From contig NZ_CP042220.2 in assembly GCF_007858975.2 (NCBI RefSeq), positions 992,001-1,056,000 of the forward strand: a stretch of DNA of 64,000 bases. Reading direction: 5' to 3'. Source of the stretch: Dickeya poaceiphila. GTDB lineage: Bacteria; Pseudomonadota; Gammaproteobacteria; Enterobacterales; Enterobacteriaceae. Under the pieces are notes generated by a model. It searched no databases. It was given only the letters and a program-made list of their open reading frames with translations, and was not told the DNA's origin. Below are positions 39,660 to 48,732 of the stretch, piece after piece; the stretch's first letter is position 1, and each line of letters begins with the position of its first letter. The position numbers and the translations under genes are program-made.

Positions 39660-41315
39660 TTACCGCGCAGTGGCCTGCAGCTTGTCTGCCAATTCTCGCA
39701 GTGAGGGCGTTGCCTTAATCTGGTCAGCGACTATCGCTGCGACTGCCTGTGCCCCTTTTTGCTGGAAGTGAGTCGTATCAGGCTGAGTCAGGCTACCTGC
39801 CTGATCGCGGTAATAGGGATAACGTTCCGGATCGACGGCCAGCCAGTATTGTTGCCACTGCTGGCCGTCGCCCTGATTGGCCAGCGCCAGCGTCGCCGTT
39901 TCCACATCCAGTAACGGCACCTGATTCTTGCTGGCCGTATCGCGGATGGTCTGGCTGTAATCGCCAACAAAGGCATAACCACCTGCTTTGTTCTGTTTTG
40001 TCAGATGGCTGTGTACGGCTGGCGTTCCGCTCTTTCCTTCGGCATTTTTGACCCGTGCTGTTGGTGTTAGCAATACCGGTATCATCTGATGCGACCGTGC
40101 GTAATGGATGTAACGCTCCAGCGAGATCTGGAAGGACATCTCCGGTTTGCCTTGTGGGTATTGCGGACTGCCATCGGCGTTATTGGGGTAGGTGCAAAGG
40201 TTGGCGACATCCGCTGCACCACGAACGGCTTTCTGGCTGTCGCAGTTCTGATCATTGTGTCCCATACCAATAAACAGATAATCGCCCGGTCGCATAAACG
40301 ATTCCATTTGGCGGAACCAACCTTCGTAGTAGAAATCACGTGAACTGCGCCCTGATCGGGCACCGTTGACGATGGCAATAGGGCTGTCGGGCAGGAACTG
40401 TTGTTCAAATACCTGGCCCCAGCCCATGCGGGGAAAGCGTGCTTCCTCGTAGGTTGCTGCGGTGGAGTCGCTAACGATGAAAATGCGGGTATGCGCCTGC
40501 TCCAGCGCGTTGCGGTATTGGCTGGCGCGGGTCAGATCCAATGGTTCGTAACTGCCGGAGGCATTCAATCCGATGATCGGGCGAAACGTGATGTCAGTTA
40601 ACACGGTGTGCCCAGCCTGGCCGCTGTCGTTGTGGTAATTGCGTGCGTGGTTGATAACCTGAAGAATCTGTGTGAAGGCTGGCGTTAGTGCATCTGGATA
40701 CGTCAACGGATCGAACTCGGATGGAACAGTCATACCGGCCTGTTTTAAGGCCTCATCAAAACCAGCGTGGAATTCGTGATAAGCGGTTTCCCAGGCAGTG
40801 GTCGATAAGGATGGCAAGGTAGTGGCATCAATCAGTTGTTGCGGGCCAATATAACCGACCGAGGCAGCGACATCGGACAGAATGCGATCAGTCAACGGGT
40901 TGATATTAATGCGATTGTCATGGCCGTTACGCAGTTGGGGAACCAACGCGCTCAGGCAGACGGCGCGGAGCTGGTTGCTTGCAAGGCAATGTTGTCCGCC
41001 AGCTTCAACGGCAGACAGGCGCAAGGGCGTGACCAGTGAGGAGACGTCGGCATAAAACCGTCCCTGAAGATCGGTTGTTACATTGCGCGCTATACCGCGT
41101 TGGTCTTTGATGAGTAACGTGGCAGGAAAGCGTATGTCACGATAGGCCACCTGACCGCTAATCAAGGTATTGGCTGCCAACGTAGTGATATTGAATGCTG
41201 GCTGAGAGGGGGAAACCGGTGCTGCTGGCGTGGTACTTTCAGCCTGTGCAAAAGACAATGGCAGACAAAACAGGGAACTGAGAAAAAGCGTCTGTTTCCA
41301 TGTCGTTGCTAGCAT
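39660..41315 (-). CDS. paeY: Pectin acetylesterase PaeY (secreted)
   Basis: Removes acetyl groups from pectin, acting together with pectin methylesterase so that pectate lyases can cut. Signal peptide of ~25 residues (QTLFLSSLFCLPLSFAQA). The C-terminal two thirds is an SGNH/GDSL hydrolase related to rhamnogalacturonan acetylesterases: nucleophile block IVSDSTAATYE, GARSGRSSRDF, GMGHNDQ, and the C-terminal DTTHF with the catalytic Asp/His. 551 residues from the ATG at 41315. Between pelE and pemA, the Dickeya order. Confidence 0.95.
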   Translation of the reverse strand: MLATTWKQTLFLSSLFCLPLSFAQAESTTPAAPVSPSQPAFNITTLAANTLISGQVAYRDIRFPATLLIKDQRGIARNVTTDLQGRFYADVSSLVTPLRLSAVEAGGQHCLASNQLRAVCLSALVPQLRNGHDNRININPLTDRILSDVAASVGYIGPQQLIDATTLPSLSTTAWETAYHEFHAGFDEALKQAGMTVPSEFDPLTYPDALTPAFTQILQVINHARNYHNDSGQAGHTVLTDITFRPIIGLNASGSYEPLDLTRASQYRNALEQAHTRIFIVSDSTAATYEEARFPRMGWGQVFEQQFLPDSPIAIVNGARSGRSSRDFYYEGWFRQMESFMRPGDYLFIGMGHNDQNCDSQKAVRGAADVANLCTYPNNADGSPQYPQGKPEMSFQISLERYIHYARSHQMIPVLLTPTARVKNAEGKSGTPAVHSHLTKQNKAGGYAFVGDYSQTIRDTASKNQVPLLDVETATLALANQGDGQQWQQYWLAVDPERYPYYRDQAGSLTQPDTTHFQQKGAQAVAAIVADQIKATPSLRELADKLQATAR

Positions 41316-41351
41316 GATGATCACCGTTTTTCCCTGCGACTGAATCTATGC

Positions 41352-41379
41352 AAAAAACGGCCACTTTTTCAGGTGGCCG
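41352..41379 (-). terminator. Terminator between pelE and paeY
   Basis: 7-bp GC stem CGGCCAC / GTGGCCG followed, on the minus strand, by TTTTTT. It would separate most pelE transcripts from paeY-pemA, allowing the lyase to be made in excess. Confidence 0.75.
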
Positions 41380-41400
41380 CGGTTTTCTCTGGCAGAAAAA

Positions 41401-42558
41401 TTACAGTTTGCCGTAACCTGCGTTGCTGTTGATGCTATCGGCAACGCTGCTGCTGATTTTCTGTACAGAATATTTGTACGGCAGCGTCGGTTTGTAGGCG
41501 GTAAAGCCGCAATTATCCAATCCGGCATCGCCGCCGTTAATCAGTGAACCATTATCGGAGAACACTTTGCTATTGAATGACTTCACAACAGCACAGTTTG
41601 ATTTCAGATTGGCGATATTGAGGTAGTTGCCTTCAGATAAAATGCTGCCGCTGGTGCCAAGACCGAAGCTGTACAGGTATGGGTAGGTGCTGTTCTTCAC
41701 ATCGCCCAGATAGACGTTGTTGTAAGCGTGAATACTACCAAAGCGTACGCGTGGGGTACGTTCGGTAACGCGGTCAAACACGTTGTTGTGGAACGTCACG
41801 CGCAGTTTGCCAGAGTCTTGCGCACCATTGCTGTCACTGTGGCCGATCAGGATGGTCTTGTCGTGCAGTTCGAAGCGGCTGTAGGAAACGGTGATGTAGT
41901 CAGACCCTTTCTTGATATCCAACGAACCATCGTGCTGTACATATTTCTCACCGTTTTTGGTGGTGTATTTGTCGTCGGTGAAGCTGCCATCGCTGACGGT
42001 AACATGGTCAACCCAAACGTGGTCGGAGTTATCGATTACTGCTGCATCCCACTCGGCGTTCCAGCCATCCCCTTCTTCGTAATGCGGTGCTACATCTACC
42101 GGCGTTTCGAGGTACAGGTTACGCAGGATAATATTGCTCACGCCTTTGATAACCAAAGAGCCGTTAGTAAATTTGCCGTTGCTGCCGATGCCAATGATGG
42201 TGGTGTTAGACGGAATGCTGATCTGGCTGCGAGCTTTCTGATCATCAAAGCTGGTGTAGGCTTTTCCACCACTGATATCAATGGCCCCAGTGACCTGGAT
42301 AATTTTAGGATCGGTATCCGAACCGTTCAGCGCAGCTTTAAATTCGCTGATATTTTTTACTGCATAGATTTTGGCTGACGCTGCTTTGGCGCCACCGGTG
42401 GTGCCGGTCGTCTGTGTTGCCCAGCCGGTTGAGGCTGTTTCTGTTGCTTTGGTAGTTTGCAGGCTGGCTGCGTGGGCGGCTGTAGTCATCATCGCGGTGG
42501 CAACAATGGCTGCCAGTACACTTTTGGTTCCAGCAGAAAATACGTGGGTGTTGTTCAT
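41401..42558 (-). CDS. pelE: Pectate lyase, PelE/PelD type (secreted)
   Basis: Polysaccharide lyase family 1 endo-pectate lyase, a major soft-rot virulence factor that cuts polygalacturonate by calcium-dependent elimination. Signal peptide of 30 residues ending AAHA. Parallel beta-helix with calcium-binding Asp in [20 protein letters not shown], then [12 protein letters not shown], and the catalytic Arg in RTPRVRFGS (~residues 267-275). 385 residues. Sequence from [18 protein letters not shown] and [12 protein letters not shown] agrees better with recalled PelE than PelD, although its place next to paeY is that of pelD in D. dadantii. A KdgR-like box lies upstream. Confidence 0.95.
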   Translation of the reverse strand: MNNTHVFSAGTKSVLAAIVATAMMTTAAHAASLQTTKATETASTGWATQTTGTTGGAKAASAKIYAVKNISEFKAALNGSDTDPKIIQVTGAIDISGGKAYTSFDDQKARSQISIPSNTTIIGIGSNGKFTNGSLVIKGVSNIILRNLYLETPVDVAPHYEEGDGWNAEWDAAVIDNSDHVWVDHVTVSDGSFTDDKYTTKNGEKYVQHDGSLDIKKGSDYITVSYSRFELHDKTILIGHSDSNGAQDSGKLRVTFHNNVFDRVTERTPRVRFGSIHAYNNVYLGDVKNSTYPYLYSFGLGTSGSILSEGNYLNIANLKSNCAVVKSFNSKVFSDNGSLINGGDAGLDNCGFTAYKPTLPYKYSVQKISSSVADSINSNAGYGKL

Positions 42559-42628
42559 AGACTATTTCCTTGCGCTGTTGGCGCTAATCCAAACTGGTTG
42601 TTAAAAAATAAAAAATCATTCTTTAAAA

Positions 42629-42647
42629 AATGAAACGACATTTCGGA
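42629..42647 (-). promoter_or_regulatory. KdgR-like operator of pelE
   Basis: AATGAAACGACATTTCGGA carries the full left half and the centre of the KdgR consensus (AATGAAAC-N3-RTTTCATT); the last three bases differ. It sits about 70-90 bases before the pelE start, where KdgR blocks pel promoters until pectin breakdown products appear. Confidence 0.65.
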
Positions 42648-43439
42648 ATGTGGCAGGGCGAATTTTTAAGCATTTTTGATTAGGGTTTTTGCGATCAAAA
42701 TCGCGTTTTTTTATGATGCTTATTAATTTAATCTAAAGTGTGATCGAGGCGGGTAACTTGTGTTCATAGAGGTTGAATTAATTTTTATTTTAAATTTAGT
42801 GTTTTTTTTCGGTATTTTTTCCTGAAATAAATAGGATGGCTAAGAATTGATTCTGTTTTTATTAAATAGGGTTTTATGAATTAGTAAGTGTTGCCAATGC
42901 CTGAAAACCTATAATGTTATAATAAAAAGCAAGCTAACTTTTAGTGGCAGTGTTGTTGAAAGCCAAAAAGTGATTTTCATAAATGTTATTTATTGATTTT
43001 TGCAGGCGGCTGATCATCGTTGAGTTCGGGAATAAACAGCGAGATCAAACTGTAGTCCCCCCTGGATTTTATTCCCCCCGGTATTTATCGTTGGGAAATA
43101 AAACAGTTCGGCAATATATCCATAACATAAATTAAATAACCTTGTTGATTATATTATCTTGTAATGTCGTTTTTCCGCTGGGTAAATACTTTTGCCAGTT
43201 AGCCGTAGTTTTGCCTCTGCTATCCAGTGTGAACGTCAGTATTGTTGGTGTCGTTAAGGTGGCATTTAAAACGGCTATTATTGAAATGGGTGTTGCCCGT
43301 AAATATTTTGCGCTGTGATGTTATGGAAAGCGGTGTAGTGAGACAGAATGCCGTGCATGAAAAAAATGCAGGTGGCAGATGAGAAAAAGTCAGCCAGGAC
43401 GGTAAATCCCGGCAAGATGAAAAGCCTTGTGTGGCCTGA

Positions 43440-43455
43440 AGCTAATCGTTTGCGT
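43440..43455. promoter_or_regulatory. PurR operator of glyA
   Basis: On the minus strand ACGCAAACGATTAGCT matches the PurR consensus ANGCAANCGNTTNCNT except for one defined base. It is about 115 bases before glyA, which is a known PurR target in E. coli. Confidence 0.6.
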
Positions 43456-43569
43456 AAAAACCTCTGTCAAGCTCTATCATCGCCAGTCAAAAACGGTTTA
43501 CACTATGTGCCCACGCCCCTCTGGGTGATTTTTAATAAAGAAGCAAGTTAGCTGAGTCAGGAGATGCGG

Positions 43570-44823
43570 ATGTTAAAGCGTGAAATGAACATTGCCGATT
43601 ACGATGCCGAACTATGGCAAGCAATGCAGCAAGAAGTGGTGCGTCAGGAAGAGCACATTGAACTGATTGCGTCAGAAAACTATACCAGTCCACGCGTCAT
43701 GCAGGCCCAGGGGTCTCAACTGACTAATAAATACGCCGAAGGGTATCCGGGCAAACGTTACTACGGCGGTTGCGAATACGTTGATGTGGTTGAGCAACTG
43801 GCGATTGACCGCGCTAAGGAACTGTTTGGCGCCGATTATGCCAACGTGCAACCGCACTCTGGTTCTCAGGCTAACTTTGCTGTCTATACTGCGCTGTTGC
43901 AGCCGGGCGACACCATTCTGGGGATGAATCTGGCGCACGGCGGCCACCTGACTCACGGCTCTCCGGTCAACCTGTCTGGTAAATTGTATAACGTCGTGCC
44001 TTACGGCATTGATGATAGCGGCAAGATCAACTACGACGAAATGGCCGAACTGGCTCGCACTCACAAGCCGAAAATGATCGTGGGCGGTTTCTCCGCCTAT
44101 TCCGGCATCGTTGACTGGGCGAAGATGCGTGAAATCGCCGACAGCATCGGCGCTTATCTGTTCGTCGACATGGCGCATGTGGCTGGTCTGGTTGCTGCTG
44201 GTGTTTACCCGAACCCGGTTCCGCACGCACATATCGTGACCACCACCACCCATAAAACGCTGGCGGGTCCGCGTGGCGGCCTGATTCTGGCCAAAGGCGG
44301 CGACGAGGATCTGTACAAAAAACTGAACTCTGCCGTGTTCCCTGGCGGACAGGGCGGCCCGTTGATGCATGTCATCGCCGGTAAAGCCGTGGCGCTGAAA
44401 GAGGCGATGGAGCCGGAGTTCAAAACGTATCAGCAGCAGGTAGCCAAAAACGCCAAAGCGATGGTGGAAGTGTTCCTGTCTCGCGGGTTCAACGTGGTAT
44501 CTGGCGGTACCGATAATCACCTGTTCCTGCTGGATCTGGTCAGCAAAAATCTGACCGGTAAAGAGGCGGATGCCGCGTTGGGTCGTGCCAATATCACTGT
44601 AAATAAAAACAGCGTGCCGAACGATCCGAAGAGTCCGTTTGTGACCTCTGGTATTCGTATTGGTACGCCGGCTGCTACCCGCCGCGGCTTCAAAGAAGCA
44701 GAAGTGCGTGAGCTGGCTGGTTGGATTTGTGATGTGCTGGACAACATCAATGACGACGCCGTTATTGAGCGCGTAAAACAGAAAGTTCTGGATGTCTGCG
44801 CCCGTTTCCCGGTTTACGCCTGA
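43570..44823 (+). CDS. glyA: Serine hydroxymethyltransferase
   Basis: PLP enzyme that interconverts serine and glycine and charges tetrahydrofolate with a one-carbon unit for purine, thymidylate and methionine synthesis. The PLP lysine lies in [15 protein letters not shown], with the glycine-rich [12 protein letters not shown] segment. 417 residues from the ATG at 43570, exactly as E. coli. An ATG two codons earlier touches the AGGAG ribosome site and is less likely. PurR box upstream, strong terminator downstream. Confidence 0.98.
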   Translation: MLKREMNIADYDAELWQAMQQEVVRQEEHIELIASENYTSPRVMQAQGSQLTNKYAEGYPGKRYYGGCEYVDVVEQLAIDRAKELFGADYANVQPHSGSQANFAVYTALLQPGDTILGMNLAHGGHLTHGSPVNLSGKLYNVVPYGIDDSGKINYDEMAELARTHKPKMIVGGFSAYSGIVDWAKMREIADSIGAYLFVDMAHVAGLVAAGVYPNPVPHAHIVTTTTHKTLAGPRGGLILAKGGDEDLYKKLNSAVFPGGQGGPLMHVIAGKAVALKEAMEPEFKTYQQQVAKNAKAMVEVFLSRGFNVVSGGTDNHLFLLDLVSKNLTGKEADAALGRANITVNKNSVPNDPKSPFVTSGIRIGTPAATRRGFKEAEVRELAGWICDVLDNINDDAVIERVKQKVLDVCARFPVYA

Positions 44824-44863
44824 TAATCAGCCGGATGTGTCCGACGGGTTCGGACGTGTTGCC

Positions 44864-44896
44864 AACGCCAGCCTTCGGGCTGGCGTTTGTTTTTTC
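44864..44896 (+). terminator. Rho-independent terminator after glyA
   Basis: 10-bp perfect stem AACGCCAGCC / GGCTGGCGTT with a TTCG tetraloop and a T-rich tail. Confidence 0.92.
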
Positions 44897-44957
44897 TCTT
44901 CCCGTTGCGTCTGTTCCTGCTCTCTGCCAGAGTAATCGACCGCAGAGGGGAAACAAC

Positions 44958-46106
44958 ATGGTTCTTCAATCCACATACTGGCTGGCGCTCGGCTATTTCA
45001 CCTATTTTTTCAGTTATGGCGTTTTTTTGCCCTTTTGGGGCGGCTGGCTCAAGGGAGAGGGGTTATCTGCCGAGGCAATCGGCATTCTGCTTGGCACCGG
45101 ACTGGTGTCGAGATTCGTTGGCAACCTGTTCATTACACCGTTGGTGAACGATCCCGCCCGACTGATTACCGTACTGAGAGGATTGGCATTGCTGTCGGTG
45201 TTGACATTCGCTGGTTTCTGGCTGGGCAGTGCCTTGTTATGGCTAATGCTGGTGATGGTTGGTTTCAACCTGTTCTTCGCGCCATTGATTCCGCTTACCG
45301 ATGCGCTGGCCGCGACCTGGCAAAAACAGTTCCCCCTTGATTATGGTCGGGTGAGACTCTGGGGTTCTATCGCGTTCGTGATAGGCTCCGCCCTTACCGG
45401 GCAACTGGCCACGTTCTGGGGACATCAGGCGATTTTGGCAACACTGGCGGCGGCGCTGTTATCGATGTTGCTGAGTATGGCGTTGAAACCGCATGTGATG
45501 CCTGCGTCAGCCACACGTCACCCTACGCAAACAACCGCTACGCCGTGGCTGGTCTTGCTGCGTGAGCCGGCAGTCTGGCGTTTTTTACTGTGCGTGTCCT
45601 TGCTACAGGGCGCTCATGCCGCTTATTACGGTTTCAGTGTGATTTACTGGCAACAGTCGGGGTATTCCGCCGCCGTTATCGGTTATCTCTGGTCGCTGGG
45701 GGTGGTAGCGGAAATCGTCATTTTTGCCCTGAGCAAGCGCCTGTTCGGCCATTGGCGTGCGTCCAGTTTGTTGATGTTATCCACGTTGTGCAGTGTGGTG
45801 CGCTGGAGTCTGATGGGAGCAACGGTGTCGTTGCCGTGGCTGATTGTGATGCAGATTTTGCATTGCGGCACTTTTACGGTCTGTCATCTGGCCGCTATGC
45901 GGTTTATCTCCTCACGCCACGATGCCGACGTACTGCGTTTGCAGGCGGCGTATTCGGCGCTGAGCACCGGTGGTGCTATTGCCGTGATGACGGTGGTGTC
46001 CGGTTTTCTGTTTGAGTACCTTCAGGGGGGAACCTTCTGGATGATGGCATTGCTGGTGTTGCCGGCGTTTATGCTGCGTCCGCAGGAGAGTAGCCACGCG
46101 TCATGA
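44958..46106 (+). CDS. hcaT: MFS transporter HcaT
   Basis: Twelve-helix major facilitator of the phenyl-propionate permease family; E. coli HcaT is proposed to take up 3-phenylpropionate. Homology runs from MVLQSTYWLALGYFTYFFSYG to the C terminus, with LDYGRVRLWGSIAFVIGSALTG and LQGAHAAYYGFS. The ATG at 44958 is chosen, with GAGGGG 8 bases before; the open frame upstream is the glyA terminator. 382 residues. No hca catabolic genes are near, so the substrate here is uncertain. The glyA-hcaT order matches E. coli. Confidence 0.92.
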   Translation: MVLQSTYWLALGYFTYFFSYGVFLPFWGGWLKGEGLSAEAIGILLGTGLVSRFVGNLFITPLVNDPARLITVLRGLALLSVLTFAGFWLGSALLWLMLVMVGFNLFFAPLIPLTDALAATWQKQFPLDYGRVRLWGSIAFVIGSALTGQLATFWGHQAILATLAAALLSMLLSMALKPHVMPASATRHPTQTTATPWLVLLREPAVWRFLLCVSLLQGAHAAYYGFSVIYWQQSGYSAAVIGYLWSLGVVAEIVIFALSKRLFGHWRASSLLMLSTLCSVVRWSLMGATVSLPWLIVMQILHCGTFTVCHLAAMRFISSRHDADVLRLQAAYSALSTGGAIAVMTVVSGFLFEYLQGGTFWMMALLVLPAFMLRPQESSHAS

Positions 46107-46151
46107 GTCAATCGGCGCGTTAGTAGCAGGCGAAAACGGTCAGGATAGAAA

Positions 46152-46814
46152 ATGTTACATTATAACAATTCAAGCTTTTCATGGCGTTGGGTAAGCTGCC
46201 TGCTATTGACCATGGTAGCGGTATCCGGCCCGGCGTCGGCGCATCCGCACAGTTTTATCGATATGAAAACCACCGTGGAAGGGAAAGACGACCAGATAAC
46301 CGGATTACGTATGAACTGGACTATGGACCCTATCACCTCTGCCGATTTGCTGTACGACGCAGGCAATGCCGCCAAAGATTCCGAAGTGTGGAAGAAACTG
46401 GCTGCTGACGTTATGGCGAATGTGCTGGGGCAACATTACTTTACTGATATCTACCGGGATGGAAAGCCGGTGAAATATCAGTCGCTACCAACGGAGTATC
46501 ACCTTTCTCGTGCCGGTAACAAAGCGGTGCTGGAATTTGTGCTGCCGCTGGCTCACCCGCAGCCGCTGGCGGGCGCGCCGTTACTGATTTCCACTTATGA
46601 TCCCACCTATTTCGTCGATATGTCCTATAACGATGACAACGCGATTCAGCTCAGCGCTGCGCTGGCCTCGCGCTGTAAAACTACGCTGAAGACGCCAAAA
46701 CCTGATGCGTCGCTTCAGTCTTATGCGCTGTCGTTGGATAAAAACGCTAAACCCTCTCAGGACATGGAGCTAGGAAAACAGTTCGCTCAACAGGTTACGC
46801 TGCAATGTCAGTAA
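46152..46814 (+). CDS. zevA: DUF1007 periplasmic protein, ZevA-like
   Basis: Secreted protein of 220 residues. Signal peptide about residues 1-30 (LLLTMVAVSGPASA), with the mature N terminus starting HPHSFID, a potential metal-binding HPH motif. DUF1007 family. In Haemophilus influenzae ZevA and ZevB are required together for zinc uptake; the same DUF1007/NicO pair appears here. The next gene starts 10 bases before this stop, so the two are translationally coupled. The transported metal is inferred. Confidence 0.85.
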   Translation: MLHYNNSSFSWRWVSCLLLTMVAVSGPASAHPHSFIDMKTTVEGKDDQITGLRMNWTMDPITSADLLYDAGNAAKDSEVWKKLAADVMANVLGQHYFTDIYRDGKPVKYQSLPTEYHLSRAGNKAVLEFVLPLAHPQPLAGAPLLISTYDPTYFVDMSYNDDNAIQLSAALASRCKTTLKTPKPDASLQSYALSLDKNAKPSQDMELGKQFAQQVTLQCQ

Positions 46815-47842
46815 ACCGTTCGCTTGTCTCCCGACATTACTTGTGCTGGTGGCCGCTGGTACTGTTTTTAGTGCTGCTCGGCATGGCCGCATGGCAGGCG
46901 CTGGTCTGGTGGCCGTCGATTCTGCTGCAAAGTATTGAATGGCAGAGAATGCTGCATCAGCAGATGTCGGATTTGATGGAGCAGGTGCGAGCCAGGCCCC
47001 ATCAGGCAGGCTGGACGCTGGTGATGTTCAGTTTGGTGTACGGTGTATTACATGCAATTGGTCCCGGTCACGGTAAGGTGGTGATCGCCACCTATCTGGC
47101 GACCCACCCGTCCCGGCTGAAAAGCAGCCTGCAACTGACGTTTGCCTCTGCGCTGTTGCAAGGGGGAATGGCGGTGGTGCTGGTGACCGTGGTGCTGGCG
47201 GTATTGCAGCTTTCCAGCCGGGCTTTGCACATCGGTAGTTTCTGGATGGAGAAAAGTAGCTTTGTGCTGGTGACAGTGCTAGGAGGCTGGTTGTGTCTGC
47301 GCGCATGTCGGCGCTTGCTGGCGTCACTCTTCCCTCGTGCCAGGCCACGTATCCATTCGTTAACGCCGCTTGATGCGCCGGTGTCCGGCATCCCGTTGAT
47401 GTCGACAGCTATGCGCCATCACCATGAAGAACAGTGCGGTTGTGGTCATCAGCATGTACCCGCAGCGGATACGCTTAACCACAGTGATGGCTGGCGCACC
47501 CGCCTGATGATCGTGCTGGCGATGGGGCTGCGCCCCTGTTCCGGTGCGATACTGGTGTTGTTGTTCGCTAAAGTGCTGGATGTGTTTGTCTGGGGGGTGA
47601 TCTCCGCTCTGACCATGGCGTTGGGGACGGCGTTTACCGTTTCGCTGTTGGGGGTGGCGGTGCTGTTTTGTCGTCGTCAACTGGAACGGTTAAGCCGTAC
47701 CAGTACCGCTTCCCGTTGGCAACCGCTGCTCTGGTCGGCCTTGTCGCTGGCGGGCGGTATGACACTGGCCTTCGCCGGCATTGTACTTTATCTCACCACG
47801 CAACCCGATGTTATGGGCGGAATCCGACCATTGATGGGGTAA
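46805..47842 (+). CDS. zevB: NicO-family metal transporter, ZevB-like
   Basis: Integral membrane protein of 345 residues related to the nickel/cobalt NicO (RcnA) family. Contains the signature HAIGPGHGKVVIATYL, a His/Cys-rich cytoplasmic or periplasmic loop (MRHHHEEQCGCGHQH, near residues 199-215) and a second signature GLRPCSGAILVLLFA. Six or seven membrane helices. Partner of the DUF1007 protein. Zinc, nickel or cobalt are all possible; the ZevAB pairing favours zinc. Confidence 0.86.
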   Translation: MSVNRSLVSRHYLCWWPLVLFLVLLGMAAWQALVWWPSILLQSIEWQRMLHQQMSDLMEQVRARPHQAGWTLVMFSLVYGVLHAIGPGHGKVVIATYLATHPSRLKSSLQLTFASALLQGGMAVVLVTVVLAVLQLSSRALHIGSFWMEKSSFVLVTVLGGWLCLRACRRLLASLFPRARPRIHSLTPLDAPVSGIPLMSTAMRHHHEEQCGCGHQHVPAADTLNHSDGWRTRLMIVLAMGLRPCSGAILVLLFAKVLDVFVWGVISALTMALGTAFTVSLLGVAVLFCRRQLERLSRTSTASRWQPLLWSALSLAGGMTLAFAGIVLYLTTQPDVMGGIRPLMG

Positions 47843-47881
47843 AGACAATTGTTTGGTTAATAAAAAATGTCTGGTTAATAG

Positions 47882-47918
47882 AAAAACGCCCCGGCCTGTA
47901 CATGCCGGGGGCGTTTTT
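47882..47918. terminator. Bidirectional terminator
   Basis: AAAAACGCCCCGGC / GCCGGGGGCGTTTTT, one G bulge, between the convergent zevB and ABC transporter genes, with A and T runs on both sides. Confidence 0.85.
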
Positions 47919-47940
47919 AGGTTGTTACCGACAGAGGGTT

Positions 47941-48732
47941 TTACAGTCTTGGTTCCGTCACCAATCCGTCAATCATTACCTGTGGAATACCGCGTGAACA
48001 GCGTTCGATGCGGCCACGCACACCGTACACCTGTGCCAGATTGCCTTCGTTGATTACCTCGGCAGGCGCGCCATCGGCAATCAGTTTGCCATCTTTAAGC
48101 ATCAGTACATGGTCGCCATGACGCAGCGCGATATTGATGTCATGCACGACCACTACCGTCACGATATTGCGCTTGCGGGTTTCCTGACGGACCAGATCCA
48201 TAACATGGAACTGGTAATTGAGGTCGAGCGCGCTGAGCGGTTCGTCCAGCAATAACAGTGAGGGTTGACGGATCAGCGATTGTGCCAATCCGACTAACTG
48301 CTTCTGACCACCGGAGAGCTGGTCCAGATAACTCATCGCCAGATGCGAAATGCCCAGCTGTCTGAGCAGCGTCAGTACGTCGTCTTCACTGTAGATGTGG
48401 TGCAAACCGCCGGATGCTCGTTGGGCGACGATAATCGATTCCAGCACGTGAAGATGCACCCCGGCAGGCAACGATTGCGGAAGATACACCACTTTTTCCG
48501 CTCGTTTGGCAAACGGCAGCTGCATCAGGTTGACGTCATCCAACAGCAGTTCGCCTTGCGCTTGCCCCAGGCCGGCCAGGGCGCGCAGTAGCGTTGATTT
48601 ACCGCTGCCGTTAGGTCCAAGCAGTACGGTGATCTTACCGCGCGGCAGCAGCGGTACCGACAGGTCGTTAATGATGGTTCGTCTGGGGTAGCCCGCAGAA
48701 AAATGGGAAATCGCCAGTCCGTTGTGACTCAT
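47941..48732 (-). CDS. Iron-siderophore ABC transporter ATPase (FecE/FepC family)
   Basis: Cytoplasmic ATPase powering uptake across the inner membrane. Walker A LLGPNGSGKSTLLRAL, signature LSGGQKQLVGLAQSL, Walker B LLLLDEPLSALD, H loop VVVHDINIAL. 263 residues. The ATG overlaps the permease stop by 4 bases. Third gene of a binding protein-permease-ATPase operon. The ligand (which siderophore) cannot be read from sequence. Confidence 0.93.
   Translation of the reverse strand: MSHNGLAISHFSAGYPRRTIINDLSVPLLPRGKITVLLGPNGSGKSTLLRALAGLGQAQGELLLDDVNLMQLPFAKRAEKVVYLPQSLPAGVHLHVLESIIVAQRASGGLHHIYSEDDVLTLLRQLGISHLAMSYLDQLSGGQKQLVGLAQSLIRQPSLLLLDEPLSALDLNYQFHVMDLVRQETRKRNIVTVVVVHDINIALRHGDHVLMLKDGKLIADGAPAEVINEGNLAQVYGVRGRIERCSRGIPQVMIDGLVTEPRL

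Larger units (their letters stand above)
42559..43569. other. Long AT-rich intergenic region between divergent pelE and glyA
   Basis: About 1 kb with no convincing gene. Near pelE it holds the KdgR box and a TGTGA half-site (within AGTGTGATCGAGG, ~42738-42750) that may belong to a CRP site. Near glyA it holds the PurR box. The middle is strongly A/T-rich, typical of H-NS-bound pectinase control regions. Confidence 0.6.

Noticed and set aside
43348..43551. Open frame of 67 codons upstream of glyA
   Set aside because: Contains the glyA PurR box and promoter region, lacks a clear ribosome site, and encodes a basic peptide without family features.
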